DNA of 64,000 nt from SAR92 clade bacterium H231 (GTDB lineage: Bacteria; Pseudomonadota; Gammaproteobacteria; Pseudomonadales; Porticoccaceae): contig JAOALC010000002.1 of the NCBI GenBank assembly GCA_025153775.1, positions 62,001-126,000 of the forward strand, written 5' to 3'. Positions 9,283 through 18,700 of this stretch are shown piece by piece. The notes below the pieces were generated by a model. That model was not told the DNA's origin. It was given only the letters and a program-made list of their open reading frames with translations, and made no database searches. Each line of letters starts with the position of its first letter. Position 1 is the stretch's first letter. The translations under genes and the position numbers were made by a program.

Positions 9283-10358
9283 TGGCTTTTAAGCAAATTA
9301 CCTCACCCCATGCCCATGCCTCTCAAAACACCGGCAAAGTAATGCAGCTAGTGCTCTGGGCCACATTGCCGGGACTGCTGGCTCTCACCTACCACTTTGG
9401 CTGGGGCAGCTTAATCAATGTGCTGTTAGCCACCGCCACCGCGGTAGTCGCAGAAGCACTGATAGTGCAGATGCGCGGCCGCTCAGTAAGTTTTTATCTG
9501 CGCGACTACAGCGCCGCAGTTACCGCCGTGCTGCTGGGTCTGGCCCTGCCGCCGCTGGCACCCTGGTGGGTAGTAGTGGTGGGCACATTGTCATCTATTG
9601 TAATAGCCAAACACCTGTACGGGGGCCTGGGCTACAATCCATTTAATCCTGCAATGGTCGGCTATGTGGTACTGCTGATCTCCTTCCCGATACAGATGAC
9701 TAGCTGGGTTACCCCATTGGCACTGCTGCCCGAGGGGGTTTCGCACCCGGGATTAATTGAATCTCTGAGCATTGTATTTGCAGGCTACAGCCCGGCCGAC
9801 GGCGTTACCGGGCCCACGCCGCTGGATAGCTTCAAATATAGCGACGGCCTTTTGGTTGAGCAAATCTACAGTCAGAACCAGCTGTTTAGTCAGGCTGGCA
9901 TAGCTGGTGTGGGCTGGGAGTGGGTTAATCTCGGCTTTCTGGCCGGCGGCCTAGTTCTGCTCGGCAGCAGAATATTTACCTGGCATGGCCCAGTGGCCAT
10001 GCTAGCGGCTATCGCCATTATGTCGGCACTATTTTGGGACGGCGGCAGTTCAGACAGTCCCGGCTCACCGCTGATGCATCTATTTAGTGGTGCCAGCATG
10101 ATGGGCGCATTCTTTATTTTAACAGACCCAGTGTCATCGACGGTCAGCAATCGCGGGCGCCTAATTTACGGCGCATTAATTGGCGTGTTGGTCTACATTA
10201 TTCGCGCCTGGGGCAACTACCCAGATGCGGTGGCCTTTGCTGTGCTACTGGCCAATTTTGCCGCACCCTTTATCGACAACTACACATTGCCACGCACCTA
10301 TGGCCATATTGATAGACGCCGAGCGACCGAGAAAGGGGAAGAGGAGAAATCCAAATGA
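9282..10358 (+). CDS. rsxD: Electron transport complex subunit RsxD/RnfD
   Basis: A 358-residue membrane subunit of the NqrB/RnfD family with about ten hydrophobic helices; RnfD normally carries FMN covalently bound to a threonine in an SGAT-type motif. The matching segment here reads LFSGASMMG, with Ser272 in the acceptor position. Other family marks (GYNPFNPAMVGY, about 114-125, and ILTDPVSS near 280) are intact. Translationally coupled to rsxC (TAATG) and rsxG (ATGA). Confidence 0.95.
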   Translation: MAFKQITSPHAHASQNTGKVMQLVLWATLPGLLALTYHFGWGSLINVLLATATAVVAEALIVQMRGRSVSFYLRDYSAAVTAVLLGLALPPLAPWWVVVVGTLSSIVIAKHLYGGLGYNPFNPAMVGYVVLLISFPIQMTSWVTPLALLPEGVSHPGLIESLSIVFAGYSPADGVTGPTPLDSFKYSDGLLVEQIYSQNQLFSQAGIAGVGWEWVNLGFLAGGLVLLGSRIFTWHGPVAMLAAIAIMSALFWDGGSSDSPGSPLMHLFSGASMMGAFFILTDPVSSTVSNRGRLIYGALIGVLVYIIRAWGNYPDAVAFAVLLANFAAPFIDNYTLPRTYGHIDRRRATEKGEEEKSK

Positions 10359-11029
10359 CCTTTGCATCCATACGTTCTAACAGCCTGCTGCTTGCCAGCT
10401 TTGCGCTTATCACCTCTCTGATACTGGCCACTACAGATTCTTTGACCAAAGATAGAATTGCCGAATCCGAGCGCAAGGCCGCCCAGCGCGCTCTGCTGGA
10501 GATTATTCCTATCGAGCGTCACGACAATGATCTGCTGATGGATGTGCAGCCTATCCCGGAGAAATTTTGGTCTGTGCTGGGTTTAAAAAAAGGCGGTGAT
10601 ATTCATATAGCCCGCAACAGTGGCCAGCCTGTAGCCGCGATTATTCCCTCTGTGACTCCAGACGGATACAGCGGCAATATCAATATGATAATAGGTGTTA
10701 ACTTCGACGGTACCATTGCTGGTGTCAGGGTTGTTGAGCACAGAGAAACCCCGGGGCTGGGAGATAAGGTCGATCTTAAAAAGAGTGACTGGATTCTCAG
10801 CTTTAATGGGGCCTCACTGGTTAACCCCCAGGCATCGGGCTGGGATGTAAAAAAGAACGGCGGCGAATTTGATCAGTTTACCGGTGCTACTATTACCCCC
10901 AGAGCGGTTATCTATCAGATTGCTCAGGTACTAGAATACTTTAGTGAAGATAGCGAGCGACTATTGATAGAAGCTGCCAAAGCAACCCCAGAGGTACAGG
11001 CAGCGAACAACACAGAGGTCAATCCATGA
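10355..11029 (+). CDS. rsxG: Electron transport complex subunit RsxG/RnfG
   Basis: A 224-residue subunit with one N-terminal membrane anchor (about 8-28) and a periplasmic FMN-binding domain. The ApbE flavinylation motif DQFTGAT is complete at 173-179, with T179 the expected FMN attachment site. ETPGLGDKV (about 130-138) is also typical. It overlaps rsxD and rsxE by 4 bp each. The transferase ApbE is not in this window and must be encoded elsewhere. Confidence 0.95.
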   Translation: MTFASIRSNSLLLASFALITSLILATTDSLTKDRIAESERKAAQRALLEIIPIERHDNDLLMDVQPIPEKFWSVLGLKKGGDIHIARNSGQPVAAIIPSVTPDGYSGNINMIIGVNFDGTIAGVRVVEHRETPGLGDKVDLKKSDWILSFNGASLVNPQASGWDVKKNGGEFDQFTGATITPRAVIYQIAQVLEYFSEDSERLLIEAAKATPEVQAANNTEVNP

Positions 11030-11739
11030 GTGAAGTCACAGTAGCAGAGGTCGCCAAAAACGGCCTCTGGACCAATAACCCAGCACTGGTTCAGCTGCTG
11101 GGCCTGTGTCCGTTGCTGGCAGTGACTGGCACAGTGGTCAATGCACTGGGGCTGGGCATAGCCACATTGGCGGTGCTGATTGGTTCAAATACTATAGTCT
11201 CGTTAATTCGCAACCATGTTAGCGACGCCGTGCGCCTGCCTGCCTTTGTAATTATTATCGCCGCCTTTGTAACCTGCGCCGAGCTGCTAATGAAGGCCTA
11301 TACCTATGAGCTGTATCAAATACTGGGTATCTTTATTCCGCTGATTGTAACTAACTGCGCTATCCTCGGCCGCGCCGAAGCCTTCGCCAGCAAACAGAAT
11401 GTGGGCATGGCAGCATTCGACGGATTAATGATGGGTCTGGGTTTTCTGGCGGTGCTTGTGGTGCTAGGTGCGCTGCGAGAACTGTTGGGCCAGGGCACCG
11501 TATTGGCTGATATGCATCTGCTGTTTGGTGCCAGTGCCTCCAACTGGGTGATGCGCCCCTTTGGTGATAGTTACAGCTTTCTGGTGATTATTCTGCCGCC
11601 TGGAGCATTTCTGGTCACCGGTTTTTTAATCGCCATTAAAAATGCCATAGACAATGCCAACAAACGACGTAGCGCCGCACAAAAAACAGCGCCAGTTAAA
11701 GGTGCCAAGCGCATCCGCACCACCGGACATATCAGTTAG
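11026..11739 (+). CDS. rsxE: Electron transport complex subunit RsxE/RnfE
   Basis: A 237-residue integral membrane subunit, paralogue of RsxA with inverted topology. The shared motifs [16 protein letters not shown] (about 17-32) and [17 protein letters not shown] (about 105-121) are present, with six hydrophobic helices and a basic C-terminal tail. Last gene of the rsx operon. In many relatives nth (endonuclease III) follows; here a thiamine-diphosphate enzyme gene follows after 58 bp. Confidence 0.95.
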   Translation: MSEVTVAEVAKNGLWTNNPALVQLLGLCPLLAVTGTVVNALGLGIATLAVLIGSNTIVSLIRNHVSDAVRLPAFVIIIAAFVTCAELLMKAYTYELYQILGIFIPLIVTNCAILGRAEAFASKQNVGMAAFDGLMMGLGFLAVLVVLGALRELLGQGTVLADMHLLFGASASNWVMRPFGDSYSFLVIILPPGAFLVTGFLIAIKNAIDNANKRRSAAQKTAPVKGAKRIRTTGHIS

Positions 11740-11797
11740 TAATTAATCTGTTATAGCAGTGTCAAAAGGAACGGAACAAATAAGGAATTAAACTATT

Positions 11798-13408
11798 ATG
11801 CACAGGTCCGGCGCTCAGTTAGTGCGCTATGCACTGGAACAACTCAACACAGAACAAACCTTTGGGGTGGTGGGCGACCTCAACCGCGCAATCTACAGCG
11901 AACTGCAGCAGTCCTCTATTCACACCCACCTGGTCAACCAGGAGATCAGTGCGGCATTTATGGCCGATGCCATCAGCCGCACCACCCAGGGCGAAGCCGT
12001 GGGTACCATGCTGATTACCGCCGACGCCATTATTAACCAGGGTATAGCCGAAGCCTTTATCGCCGGCGTGCCCATGCTAATTATTGCCGGCGCCGCAGAA
12101 CCTGAAGACCAAATTCTAGATCAGCAGCAACTGTTAGCGCCACTCACCAAAGCCTGCTTTAGAATCAGCCGCACTCAAGACATAGTAAGCAACCTGTTCG
12201 AAGCTCACCAGATAGCCACCAGTGACAAACCAGGCCCGGTTTATCTCGAAATTCCAGTGGCACTGCAACTGCAAACTCAGGAGATAGACGAGCCCTTGCC
12301 CGTGCACCTGTGCGCCGCAAATCAACCAGAGCTGGATATACAGCAGATCGATACCACCGCCCAGGCCCTTCTAAATGCTGAGTCCCCCGCGCTATTGGCT
12401 GGCTGGGGCGCCCTGTGCGTCCAGGCCGATCTAATTGCTCTTGCAGAGCGGCTGGCTATGCCAGTCTGCACCAGCTTACAGGGTACTAGCGCTTTTCCAG
12501 CCGAGCACATGCTGCATGCAGGTCTGGCAGCCAGCCCCAGTGCTCAGCAACTGTTTAAAGACTGCGACCAGTTACTGGCCCTGGGCACAGACCAACAGGA
12601 CCTGCAGTCTGCAGATCTGCCTGATAATATTATCCAGCTAGCACCCCGAGCCATCCCCGCACTGCTCTATCAGCTCAACCAAATACAGAGCAATGGCAAA
12701 CTATTTAAAACTAGAGAAAAGACCAATGCTAAAACCATCGCCAAATACAAAACTCAACTCAGCGAAGACTGGCTGGAGCACAATAGTAAAGGCAGGGTAA
12801 ACCCCGCGGTGTTCTTTGCCGCTTTGAGTAAAGCTTTGGATAGCCAGGCCATTGTAGTGACCGGCCACGGCACCCACAGAGCACTGGCCGCTGAACTGTT
12901 GCCCATCAATAATCCTCGCGGATTTATCTGCCCCAGTAGCTTTAATGCCATGGGCTACTCTGTGCCCGCCGTCAATGCCATCAAAATGGCCAACCCAGAC
13001 AAACAGGTGGTGGGCATAGTGGGCGACGGCGCCATGATGATTAATGGAATGGAAGTGCAGACTGCCGTGCACCAAAAACTGGGCACCCTCTACTGTCTGT
13101 TTAATAACAGCCAGCGCAGCACCAATAAAAACTCCGGGCATATGAACTGGGGTGCCTTTGCCGACGCCCTGGAATGCGCCTACTTCCCCATCAACAATAA
13201 CCAGGGCATAGACACCACAATGCGCCGCGCACTGGAAACCACAGCCCAGGGCCAACCGGTAATATTAGAGGTCTGCATCGACTACAGCCGCAAGAGCTAC
13301 TATGCGCAGCATCAAGAAAAAGTTCGACAGGCCAGCCTACCTGGCAGAGATAGATTGGGCGATGTAAAGCGGGCGATTGTGCGTAGGTTTACCAACCAAA
13401 AAGGGTAA
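11798..13408 (+). CDS. Thiamine-diphosphate-dependent enzyme, acetolactate synthase/decarboxylase type
   Basis: A 536-residue member of the ThDP enzyme superfamily with the usual three domains: an N-terminal PYR domain with catalytic-type glutamate E49 (LVNQEISAAF), a central domain (about 190-300), and a C-terminal PP domain with the cofactor motif GDGAMM near residue 408 ending in FNN near 436. The overall plan is that of acetolactate synthases, benzoylformate/pyruvate decarboxylases and oxalyl-CoA decarboxylase. The sequence is not close enough to any of them for me to name a substrate. It lies just after rsxE on the same strand, and a promoter is not obvious in the 58-bp gap. Confidence 0.8.
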   Translation: MHRSGAQLVRYALEQLNTEQTFGVVGDLNRAIYSELQQSSIHTHLVNQEISAAFMADAISRTTQGEAVGTMLITADAIINQGIAEAFIAGVPMLIIAGAAEPEDQILDQQQLLAPLTKACFRISRTQDIVSNLFEAHQIATSDKPGPVYLEIPVALQLQTQEIDEPLPVHLCAANQPELDIQQIDTTAQALLNAESPALLAGWGALCVQADLIALAERLAMPVCTSLQGTSAFPAEHMLHAGLAASPSAQQLFKDCDQLLALGTDQQDLQSADLPDNIIQLAPRAIPALLYQLNQIQSNGKLFKTREKTNAKTIAKYKTQLSEDWLEHNSKGRVNPAVFFAALSKALDSQAIVVTGHGTHRALAAELLPINNPRGFICPSSFNAMGYSVPAVNAIKMANPDKQVVGIVGDGAMMINGMEVQTAVHQKLGTLYCLFNNSQRSTNKNSGHMNWGAFADALECAYFPINNNQGIDTTMRRALETTAQGQPVILEVCIDYSRKSYYAQHQEKVRQASLPGRDRLGDVKRAIVRRFTNQKG

Positions 13409-13416
13409 TGTAGGGG

Positions 13417-14703
13417 CTAATAGAGTTCTGACTTACCTCTGGTTAAAACTATCTCACCGGTGCGATCTTTAATAACTACAATATAGCTATCATCCTCAGT
13501 CGACTTTTGCCCAAAGATAGTTACCAGCCATAACGGGTGCACAGACTGGTCCTTTCCGTAGTAAAAATATTTCATATAGGGCGGCAATTTAGGCTGTATA
13601 TATAGCGGTAGCTCCTCTGCACTCACATAGGCTTTGAGCTTATCCATAGCCATATCCAAAATCTCTTGATGAGAATACCTAGTTGGTGGATACAGCCCAT
13701 CGGCAGTATTCATTGTATATAAATTTAGGCTTCCCACCTGGCCATCAGTCCTTATCCTGATACTGGAGGCATATTCAAAAACGGCACCCTGCACAACCTG
13801 CATAAAACTAATGCCTTTCACCCGTCCAGCATCTCTTCTAACCTTGGTAACCAGAAATACACTGTCATGTGCAGATTGGGTCAATAATTTTAGCTGCGAT
13901 AAGTACTGGGAAATCTCCGGGGATATGGCACCTTTTTTTATTTTAGAGGTATCCAACTTCCCCAGATCAGGGCCTTCGATTGTGCTGGTTAGCAAGGATT
14001 TTGAAGCATGGTGAAAGTAATAGGTTGGCGCCATTTCCAGCAATAGTTCAGTTCTCACTAGCTCCGACTCTAATCTATGCATAGGGCCTATATCAGCCAT
14101 AGAAAGTAATCTGGCATTGCTCCACTGAGATTGCTGACCGTCTACAGGTTGTAGTTTGTAAATTAGCTGCTGCGACTCGTTAGTCTGTCGCGAGAGCATA
14201 AGGTACCTGGTACTATCCACAACAAGTTGAGCTGCAATATGGCCTGACTGATTGCTAACAATAAATCTCGCATGCCCATTATGATCAACCAGCTTAGCGG
14301 TCACATAGAGAAACTGGTTATTTTTATCGGCCAATACTTCGACCACAGATAAAAGGTACTGCTGCCTATCCACTGTAACCCGGTAATTGCTATAGGCACC
14401 TGGCGGCAGAGGCCTTTCAGGGTTCCGCGCCTCCAGACTCGACAAGTCAAAACTAGCCGCACCCACCAGTGTAGCCCAGTCGACTGGGTGCGCCTCATGG
14501 TAGTGCAGCTCATCAATCCCCAGCTCAATATCAGCATCTAACAATGGTATCTCCACGGCAGCATTAGCCTTCAGCTGAGCAAGCGCCTCCAGCGATAGCA
14601 TATTAAAGGCCGGATGATAATTCTTCCGGGGTAACACAGAGGCCGTTAATGACAGCGAAAAAATAATGAGTGTAGCTGGGAGAAAGCGATAAAACAGAAT
14701 CAT
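13417..14703 (-). CDS. Secreted protein resembling a thermolysin-type (FTP/PepSY) propeptide without a protease
   Basis: A 428-residue protein of unknown function with an N-terminal signal peptide (about 1-23). The C-terminal third (about 285-425) has the pattern of FTP/PepSY propeptides of M4 metalloproteases: a strand pair with QVVQGAVFEYASS, a basic-Asp-Gly turn (RTDGQVGSLN), a helix (HQEILDMAMDKL), then LYIQPKL and a closing VVIKDRTGEIV. No HExxH or other catalytic motif follows; the gene ends there. It may be a stand-alone inhibitor or chaperone-like secreted protein. The likeness is my pattern reading, not a database result. It is convergent with the ThDP enzyme (8 bp gap). Confidence 0.55.
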   Translation of the reverse strand: MILFYRFLPATLIIFSLSLTASVLPRKNYHPAFNMLSLEALAQLKANAAVEIPLLDADIELGIDELHYHEAHPVDWATLVGAASFDLSSLEARNPERPLPPGAYSNYRVTVDRQQYLLSVVEVLADKNNQFLYVTAKLVDHNGHARFIVSNQSGHIAAQLVVDSTRYLMLSRQTNESQQLIYKLQPVDGQQSQWSNARLLSMADIGPMHRLESELVRTELLLEMAPTYYFHHASKSLLTSTIEGPDLGKLDTSKIKKGAISPEISQYLSQLKLLTQSAHDSVFLVTKVRRDAGRVKGISFMQVVQGAVFEYASSIRIRTDGQVGSLNLYTMNTADGLYPPTRYSHQEILDMAMDKLKAYVSAEELPLYIQPKLPPYMKYFYYGKDQSVHPLWLVTIFGQKSTEDDSYIVVIKDRTGEIVLTRGKSELY

Positions 14704-14885
14704 GATAATGCCGTCTTTTTTTTCATGTGATTTAAAAATTAGCTACTATCACAAAACCAAGCTTTGAGGATGTAATTTTTATTAGTCAATTAATAGACCA
14801 AGAATTTGGTCTTGTCACGAATAAATCTAGAGCAGCTTGGTGCTAGATGCTAGCCACGCTGCCAATGACGGAGTACTGGATTGGT

Positions 14886-15323
14886 CTAAAAATCCTTGGC
14901 AAACAGCATATCGATATTGCGAAATGCCTTAAATTCCAGATGATTATTGCTGGGGTCTTTAACGAACAGAGTTGCCTGTTCACCAGCCTGGCCCTCAAAG
15001 CGGATATAGGGCTCAATCACAAACTCTATATGATTGGCTTTCATCATCTCCACTGCTTGCTCATATTGCTGCCACTCCATAATTACCCCAAAGTGGGATG
15101 CGGGCACTGCATGGCCATCCACTGCATTGGTTACATTAGATGGGTGATCCTCAGGGGCTACCAAGTGGGCCACCAGCTGGTGGCCAAAGAAATCAAAGTC
15201 GATCCAGCGGTCTGATTCACGGCCAGTCGCGCAGCCGAGAATATCAGTATAAAAAGCGCGGGCGGCTTCCAGATCGGTAACTGGAAAGGCTAGGTGAAAA
15301 CGGGGGTAGTGGGTATTTTTCAT
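14886..15323 (-). CDS. VOC-superfamily (glyoxalase/dioxygenase-like) protein
   Basis: A 145-residue single-copy VOC fold with two beta-alpha-beta-beta-beta modules. Candidate metal ligands are the His in RFHLAFPV (residue 10), the His in SHFGVIM (near residue 78) and the Glu in NNHLEFKAF (near residue 129). LEAARAFYTDILGC is the classic first helix. Members range from glyoxalase I to dioxygenases and resistance proteins, and the substrate cannot be named. It stands alone between intergenic stretches of about 180 and 220 bp. Confidence 0.8.
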   Translation of the reverse strand: MKNTHYPRFHLAFPVTDLEAARAFYTDILGCATGRESDRWIDFDFFGHQLVAHLVAPEDHPSNVTNAVDGHAVPASHFGVIMEWQQYEQAVEMMKANHIEFVIEPYIRFEGQAGEQATLFVKDPSNNHLEFKAFRNIDMLFAKDF

Positions 15324-15436
15324 GGAGGTAGGATAGGATATTTTAACTGGCTAGGTAAGGATATTTTTGTTTAAGGACAAAAACAGCTCTCGGTGAATTC
15401 AAAATATTAGGATAGGCCGCTAGGCTGCTCAAGCTT

Positions 15437-15445
15437 GGGGGGGGG
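15437..15445. repeat. G9 homopolymer in an intergenic region
   Basis: Nine consecutive G residues lie between the VOC gene and the beta-barrel gene. Such tracts slip easily, but this one lies downstream of the barrel gene's stop and has no evident regulatory role. Confidence 0.9.
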
Positions 15446-15540
15446 CTCCAGAATATAACCTATGACGATTTAAGGTAATAAAAGACGGCAGTAATAGAAC
15501 CTGCCGCCACGGGTGAGAAGCGGTTGTTAGAACCTGTTTA

Positions 15541-16128
15541 TCAAAAGGCCTTGGCAAAGCCCAGGGATAAAGAGGTTAGAGTGCTGCCCTGCTTATCGGC
15601 ATAGCGCACCAGCTCAAGACTGGTTTGCACATGGGGCCTAAGGGCCCAGTCGGCGCCTATACCATAGGAAATATCATCTATCTTGTCGTCTGTGGTGACA
15701 CCCAGGCTGATTTGTTCCAAACCAATCTGACTGTAGCCAACCAACAGGTAAGGATAAAACCTGTCTCCAGATGGAACGCCAAGTCTCACATAGGCACCAT
15801 AAAACTCCTGCACCTTGAACTCTATGTCGCTGCCTAATATGGGGTCGACAAGAATTTGGTTGCCCAGACCGTAGCCCAGGCGAAATTCTGCCGACAAATA
15901 ATGGTTGTACTGCTTGCCCAGGCGGCCGTAGATGGCGGCTACCTCGGCATCCTCAATACCATCTTCAGCGATTTCCATAGCAGATAGATTGATACCAATA
16001 TAGGCATCGGGGGCGTAGTAAAAGTGAGTGTAATGGTCGGCAGCAAAGACATTGCTGGGAGAAAATGCAGACACAAACGAAAATACTGACGCGACAAACG
16101 AAAAGACAACTGTCCATTGTTTACACAT
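15541..16128 (-). CDS. Small outer-membrane beta-barrel protein
   Basis: A 195-residue protein with a clear signal peptide (cut after SNVFA, about residue 29). Alternating hydrophobic strands end in a C-terminal phenylalanine (LGFAKAF), the BAM recognition pattern for outer-membrane barrels. Aromatic girdle residues and repeated G-x-G strand starts fit the eight-strand OmpA/OmpW-like barrel family. Function unknown. It lies 45 bp downstream of the unknown 112-codon gene and may be cotranscribed with it. Confidence 0.75.
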   Translation of the reverse strand: MCKQWTVVFSFVASVFSFVSAFSPSNVFAADHYTHFYYAPDAYIGINLSAMEIAEDGIEDAEVAAIYGRLGKQYNHYLSAEFRLGYGLGNQILVDPILGSDIEFKVQEFYGAYVRLGVPSGDRFYPYLLVGYSQIGLEQISLGVTTDDKIDDISYGIGADWALRPHVQTSLELVRYADKQGSTLTSLSLGFAKAF

Positions 16129-16173
16129 AGTGTTTTCCTAATTGTATAAAGGTGTTGCTAACACCTATTTGAG

Positions 16174-16512
16174 CTACACCACCTGCCAATGTGGTGACTG
16201 ATTAAGTACCTCCCGAACTTCTTGCTTATCGATGCAATCGCGACTTACTGACTTTACTGAAGTGGTGTGGCAGAGTGTTGAAACCACTTCAAAGACTCCG
16301 TGCTGAACCCTGTGGAGTAACTGACGATCCTCATCCTCCATATGGTGCAGCACCTCATTGTAGATATCCAAGTAGAGCGAACTCGAATCTCGGCTAACCA
16401 TCTCATTGGTATCTGCAATGTCATTAATCCTGACCTTACATTCTTGAGGCCACAGACTCATCACCATTTCAAAACATTGTTCGAATTTATCGTTCTGTAT
16501 GATGGTCACCAC
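16174..16512 (-). CDS. Unrecognised 112-residue cytoplasmic protein
   Basis: I do not recognise this protein. It is acidic in its middle part and has no signal peptide or membrane segment. The start is a tandem GTG GTG preceded at 8 nt by a perfect AGGAGG ribosome site, the main evidence that it is a real gene. Cysteines are scattered at about 13, 24, 80 and 91. An origin as a regulator or partner of the adjacent barrel protein is possible but unsupported. Confidence 0.5.
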   Translation of the reverse strand: MVTIIQNDKFEQCFEMVMSLWPQECKVRINDIADTNEMVSRDSSSLYLDIYNEVLHHMEDEDRQLLHRVQHGVFEVVSTLCHTTSVKSVSRDCIDKQEVREVLNQSPHWQVV

Positions 16513-16600
16513 CGCACCTGCCTCCTAATCCACGTGGGTGTGGGTCAAATTTTGTTAGATAAATATATAGACTATAAATTTGATACTGTGGGCACTAATT

Positions 16601-16620
16601 AAAAAGTTATTCAAAATAAC
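16601..16620 (-). terminator. Weak intrinsic terminator after the dehydratase-like gene
   Basis: On the minus strand GTTATT-TTG-AATAAC is followed by TTTTT. The 6-bp AT-rich stem is weak, but its place about 55 bp after the stop at 16676 fits. Confidence 0.42.
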
Positions 16621-16675
16621 CTTTCCATGGCCTATGGCAGAGTTTTGAGCTCTAGGTGCTAAAGAATACTGTGGG

Positions 16676-17617
16676 TCACCAGGGTAACCCATCCAAATCC
16701 ACATTGCCGCCGGTCAATATAATGGCTACGCGCTTACCCTGAAACTGTTCGGGCTGATCCATTATCGCGGCCAGGGGCACGGCGCAGGAGGGCTCTACAA
16801 TCACTTTTAGCCTGGTCCAAATCAGACGCATGGCTTCTATTATGCGCTCTTCAGAGCAGAGCAATATATCATCTACTGTCTCACGCATTACTGCAAAGTT
16901 GCGCACGCCAACTGTGGCGCGCAATCCATCGGCAATAGTATTGGGGCTGTACTCGGCGAGCCTTTCGCCACTCTGCATGCCAAGCCAGGCATCTTTGGCC
17001 TGTTCAGGTTCTGCACCTAGCACCTGGGCATTACTCAGGGCTTTAACCGCAATACCGGTGCCAGCAATTAAGCCACCACCACCCACTGGGGCCATCACAA
17101 TATCTAACCGCTGGTCGATTTGTTCCAATAACTCCAGGGCAGCGGTGCCCTGCCCGACAATAATCTCATCTGCGTCATAAGGGTGCACTAATCTATAGCC
17201 CTGCTCTTGAATAAGCACAGCCACTGCGCCTTCACGCGCAGCCATAGTGGGTTGGCAGAGTTGTATATTGGCCCCGTAGCCTGCTACTGCAGCTTTTTTA
17301 ACTTCTGGTGCGTTCTCTGGCATCACCACTGTGCAGGGAGCATCTCTTAGGCTTGCAGCCCAGGCCAGTGCGGCACCATGGTTGCCCGATGAATGGGTAA
17401 CAACCCCTTTTTGCAGACTAGTATCGTCCATGGAAAATATTGCATTGCAGCCTCCTCGGGCTTTGAAGGCGCCAATCTTTTGGAAGTTTTCTGCTTTAAA
17501 AAATAATTCACAGCCCATCATTTTATTGAGCAGCTGACTCTGCAAAATAGGCGTGCGATGAATATAGGGCGCTATGCGCTTATGGGCTTGCTGAATATCT
17601 TTAATGGTTAATTTCAT
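16676..17617 (-). CDS. PLP-dependent serine/threonine dehydratase or serine racemase-like enzyme
   Basis: A 313-residue fold-type II PLP enzyme. The Schiff-base lysine is K52 (GAFKARG), the cofactor ring-binding segment is SSGNHG (76-81) and the phosphate-binding glycine loop is VGGGGL (near 179). It lacks the C-terminal ACT regulatory domain of biosynthetic IlvA, so it belongs with catabolic threonine dehydratases, serine racemases and threo-3-hydroxyaspartate ammonia-lyases. These cannot be told apart by eye. It is divergent from the transporter at 17738. Confidence 0.85.
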   Translation of the reverse strand: MKLTIKDIQQAHKRIAPYIHRTPILQSQLLNKMMGCELFFKAENFQKIGAFKARGGCNAIFSMDDTSLQKGVVTHSSGNHGAALAWAASLRDAPCTVVMPENAPEVKKAAVAGYGANIQLCQPTMAAREGAVAVLIQEQGYRLVHPYDADEIIVGQGTAALELLEQIDQRLDIVMAPVGGGGLIAGTGIAVKALSNAQVLGAEPEQAKDAWLGMQSGERLAEYSPNTIADGLRATVGVRNFAVMRETVDDILLCSEERIIEAMRLIWTRLKVIVEPSCAVPLAAIMDQPEQFQGKRVAIILTGGNVDLDGLPW

Positions 17618-17737
17618 AGCGCCAGTTTAGCCCAATCATGACGAGGCTGGCGACTAAAACAAATAGTTTGCATCAGCATAATTTGCCATATACTTACTCT
17701 GTTGAGCGACATATCACTGCCCTATAAAGGAAGCCAT

Positions 17738-18700
17738 ATGATTAGAGTCTGTGTTTTTAATGGTACCGACACAGCTGTTGGCGGCACTGAGCTAATTGCC
17801 CTACCACTGCCCACAGGGACTTCCCTGTGGATTGATATTTGTAGGGAGACTCCAGCTGCTGAAGAGATTATTTTTGATCAGTTTGGCTGCCACCCACTCT
17901 GTGTTCAGGATGCCCGCCGTGAGCGTCATCCGCCAAAAACCGAGCATTTTAAAGACCAGTCCTTTGTGTTGCTTCGGGCGCTAAAATCAGTGTGTGAGGG
18001 GCTGTCTTTTGAGACCCAGCAGGTAGCTTGTTTTATTGGCCATAACTATTTGATTACGCGCCATGATGAAACCTCTGGGGTAATTGATAACTGGTGGAAT
18101 TTTGGTGACGTTGAGAGCCCCATGGCCAAAGGGCCCTGGGTGTTGTTTGCAGCCATTACCAACAGCATGGGGCTGGCATATATAGACATGCTACTGGAAT
18201 TTGAGCCCACATTGTCTGGCTTTGAGGATTCGCTGCTGGATTCTCCCAGCGATGAATTACTCCGTGAGCTGATCAGCTGCAAAACCTCCTTGCGTAAACT
18301 TAAGCGTATGCAAAGTTACCATGAGGCTGCCTATGCAGAGTTGCTGCAGCATTTTGATAACGACAACCTCACCTTTGCTGAGTCTCGCCATGCGGTCACA
18401 GATGTCTATGAGAAATTTGAGCGTCTGCACAGCCTGTCATCCCTTTATTACGACTTAGCGGGAGATCTAATTGATGGGCATATCTCCCTCACATCCCACA
18501 GACTCAATGACACCATGCGCATACTTACGGTGGTGACTGCGATCTTTGTGCCTCTGGGCTTTCTGGCTGGTCTCTACGGCATGAATTTCGACAATATGCC
18601 TGAGTTGCATCAGCCCAATGGTTACTTTATTTTGGTGGGAGTGATGGCCAGTATTGCCCTTGGGCTGGTAGCTCTATTTAAAAGGAATAAATGGCTGTGA
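17738..18700 (+). CDS. CorA/ZntB-family divalent metal transporter
   Basis: A 320-residue member of the CorA MIT superfamily: a large N-terminal cytoplasmic alpha/beta domain, a long helix, then two C-terminal membrane helices. The signature YGMNF ends the first helix (about 284-288) and the basic tail KRNKWL closes the protein. The length and N-terminus resemble ZntB (zinc) as much as CorA (magnesium), so the ion is uncertain. The ATG at 17738 is preferred over an upstream in-frame TTG (17702) because AAGGA lies 6 nt before it. It overlaps the mscS start by 10 bp. Confidence 0.86.
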   Translation: MIRVCVFNGTDTAVGGTELIALPLPTGTSLWIDICRETPAAEEIIFDQFGCHPLCVQDARRERHPPKTEHFKDQSFVLLRALKSVCEGLSFETQQVACFIGHNYLITRHDETSGVIDNWWNFGDVESPMAKGPWVLFAAITNSMGLAYIDMLLEFEPTLSGFEDSLLDSPSDELLRELISCKTSLRKLKRMQSYHEAAYAELLQHFDNDNLTFAESRHAVTDVYEKFERLHSLSSLYYDLAGDLIDGHISLTSHRLNDTMRILTVVTAIFVPLGFLAGLYGMNFDNMPELHQPNGYFILVGVMASIALGLVALFKRNKWL

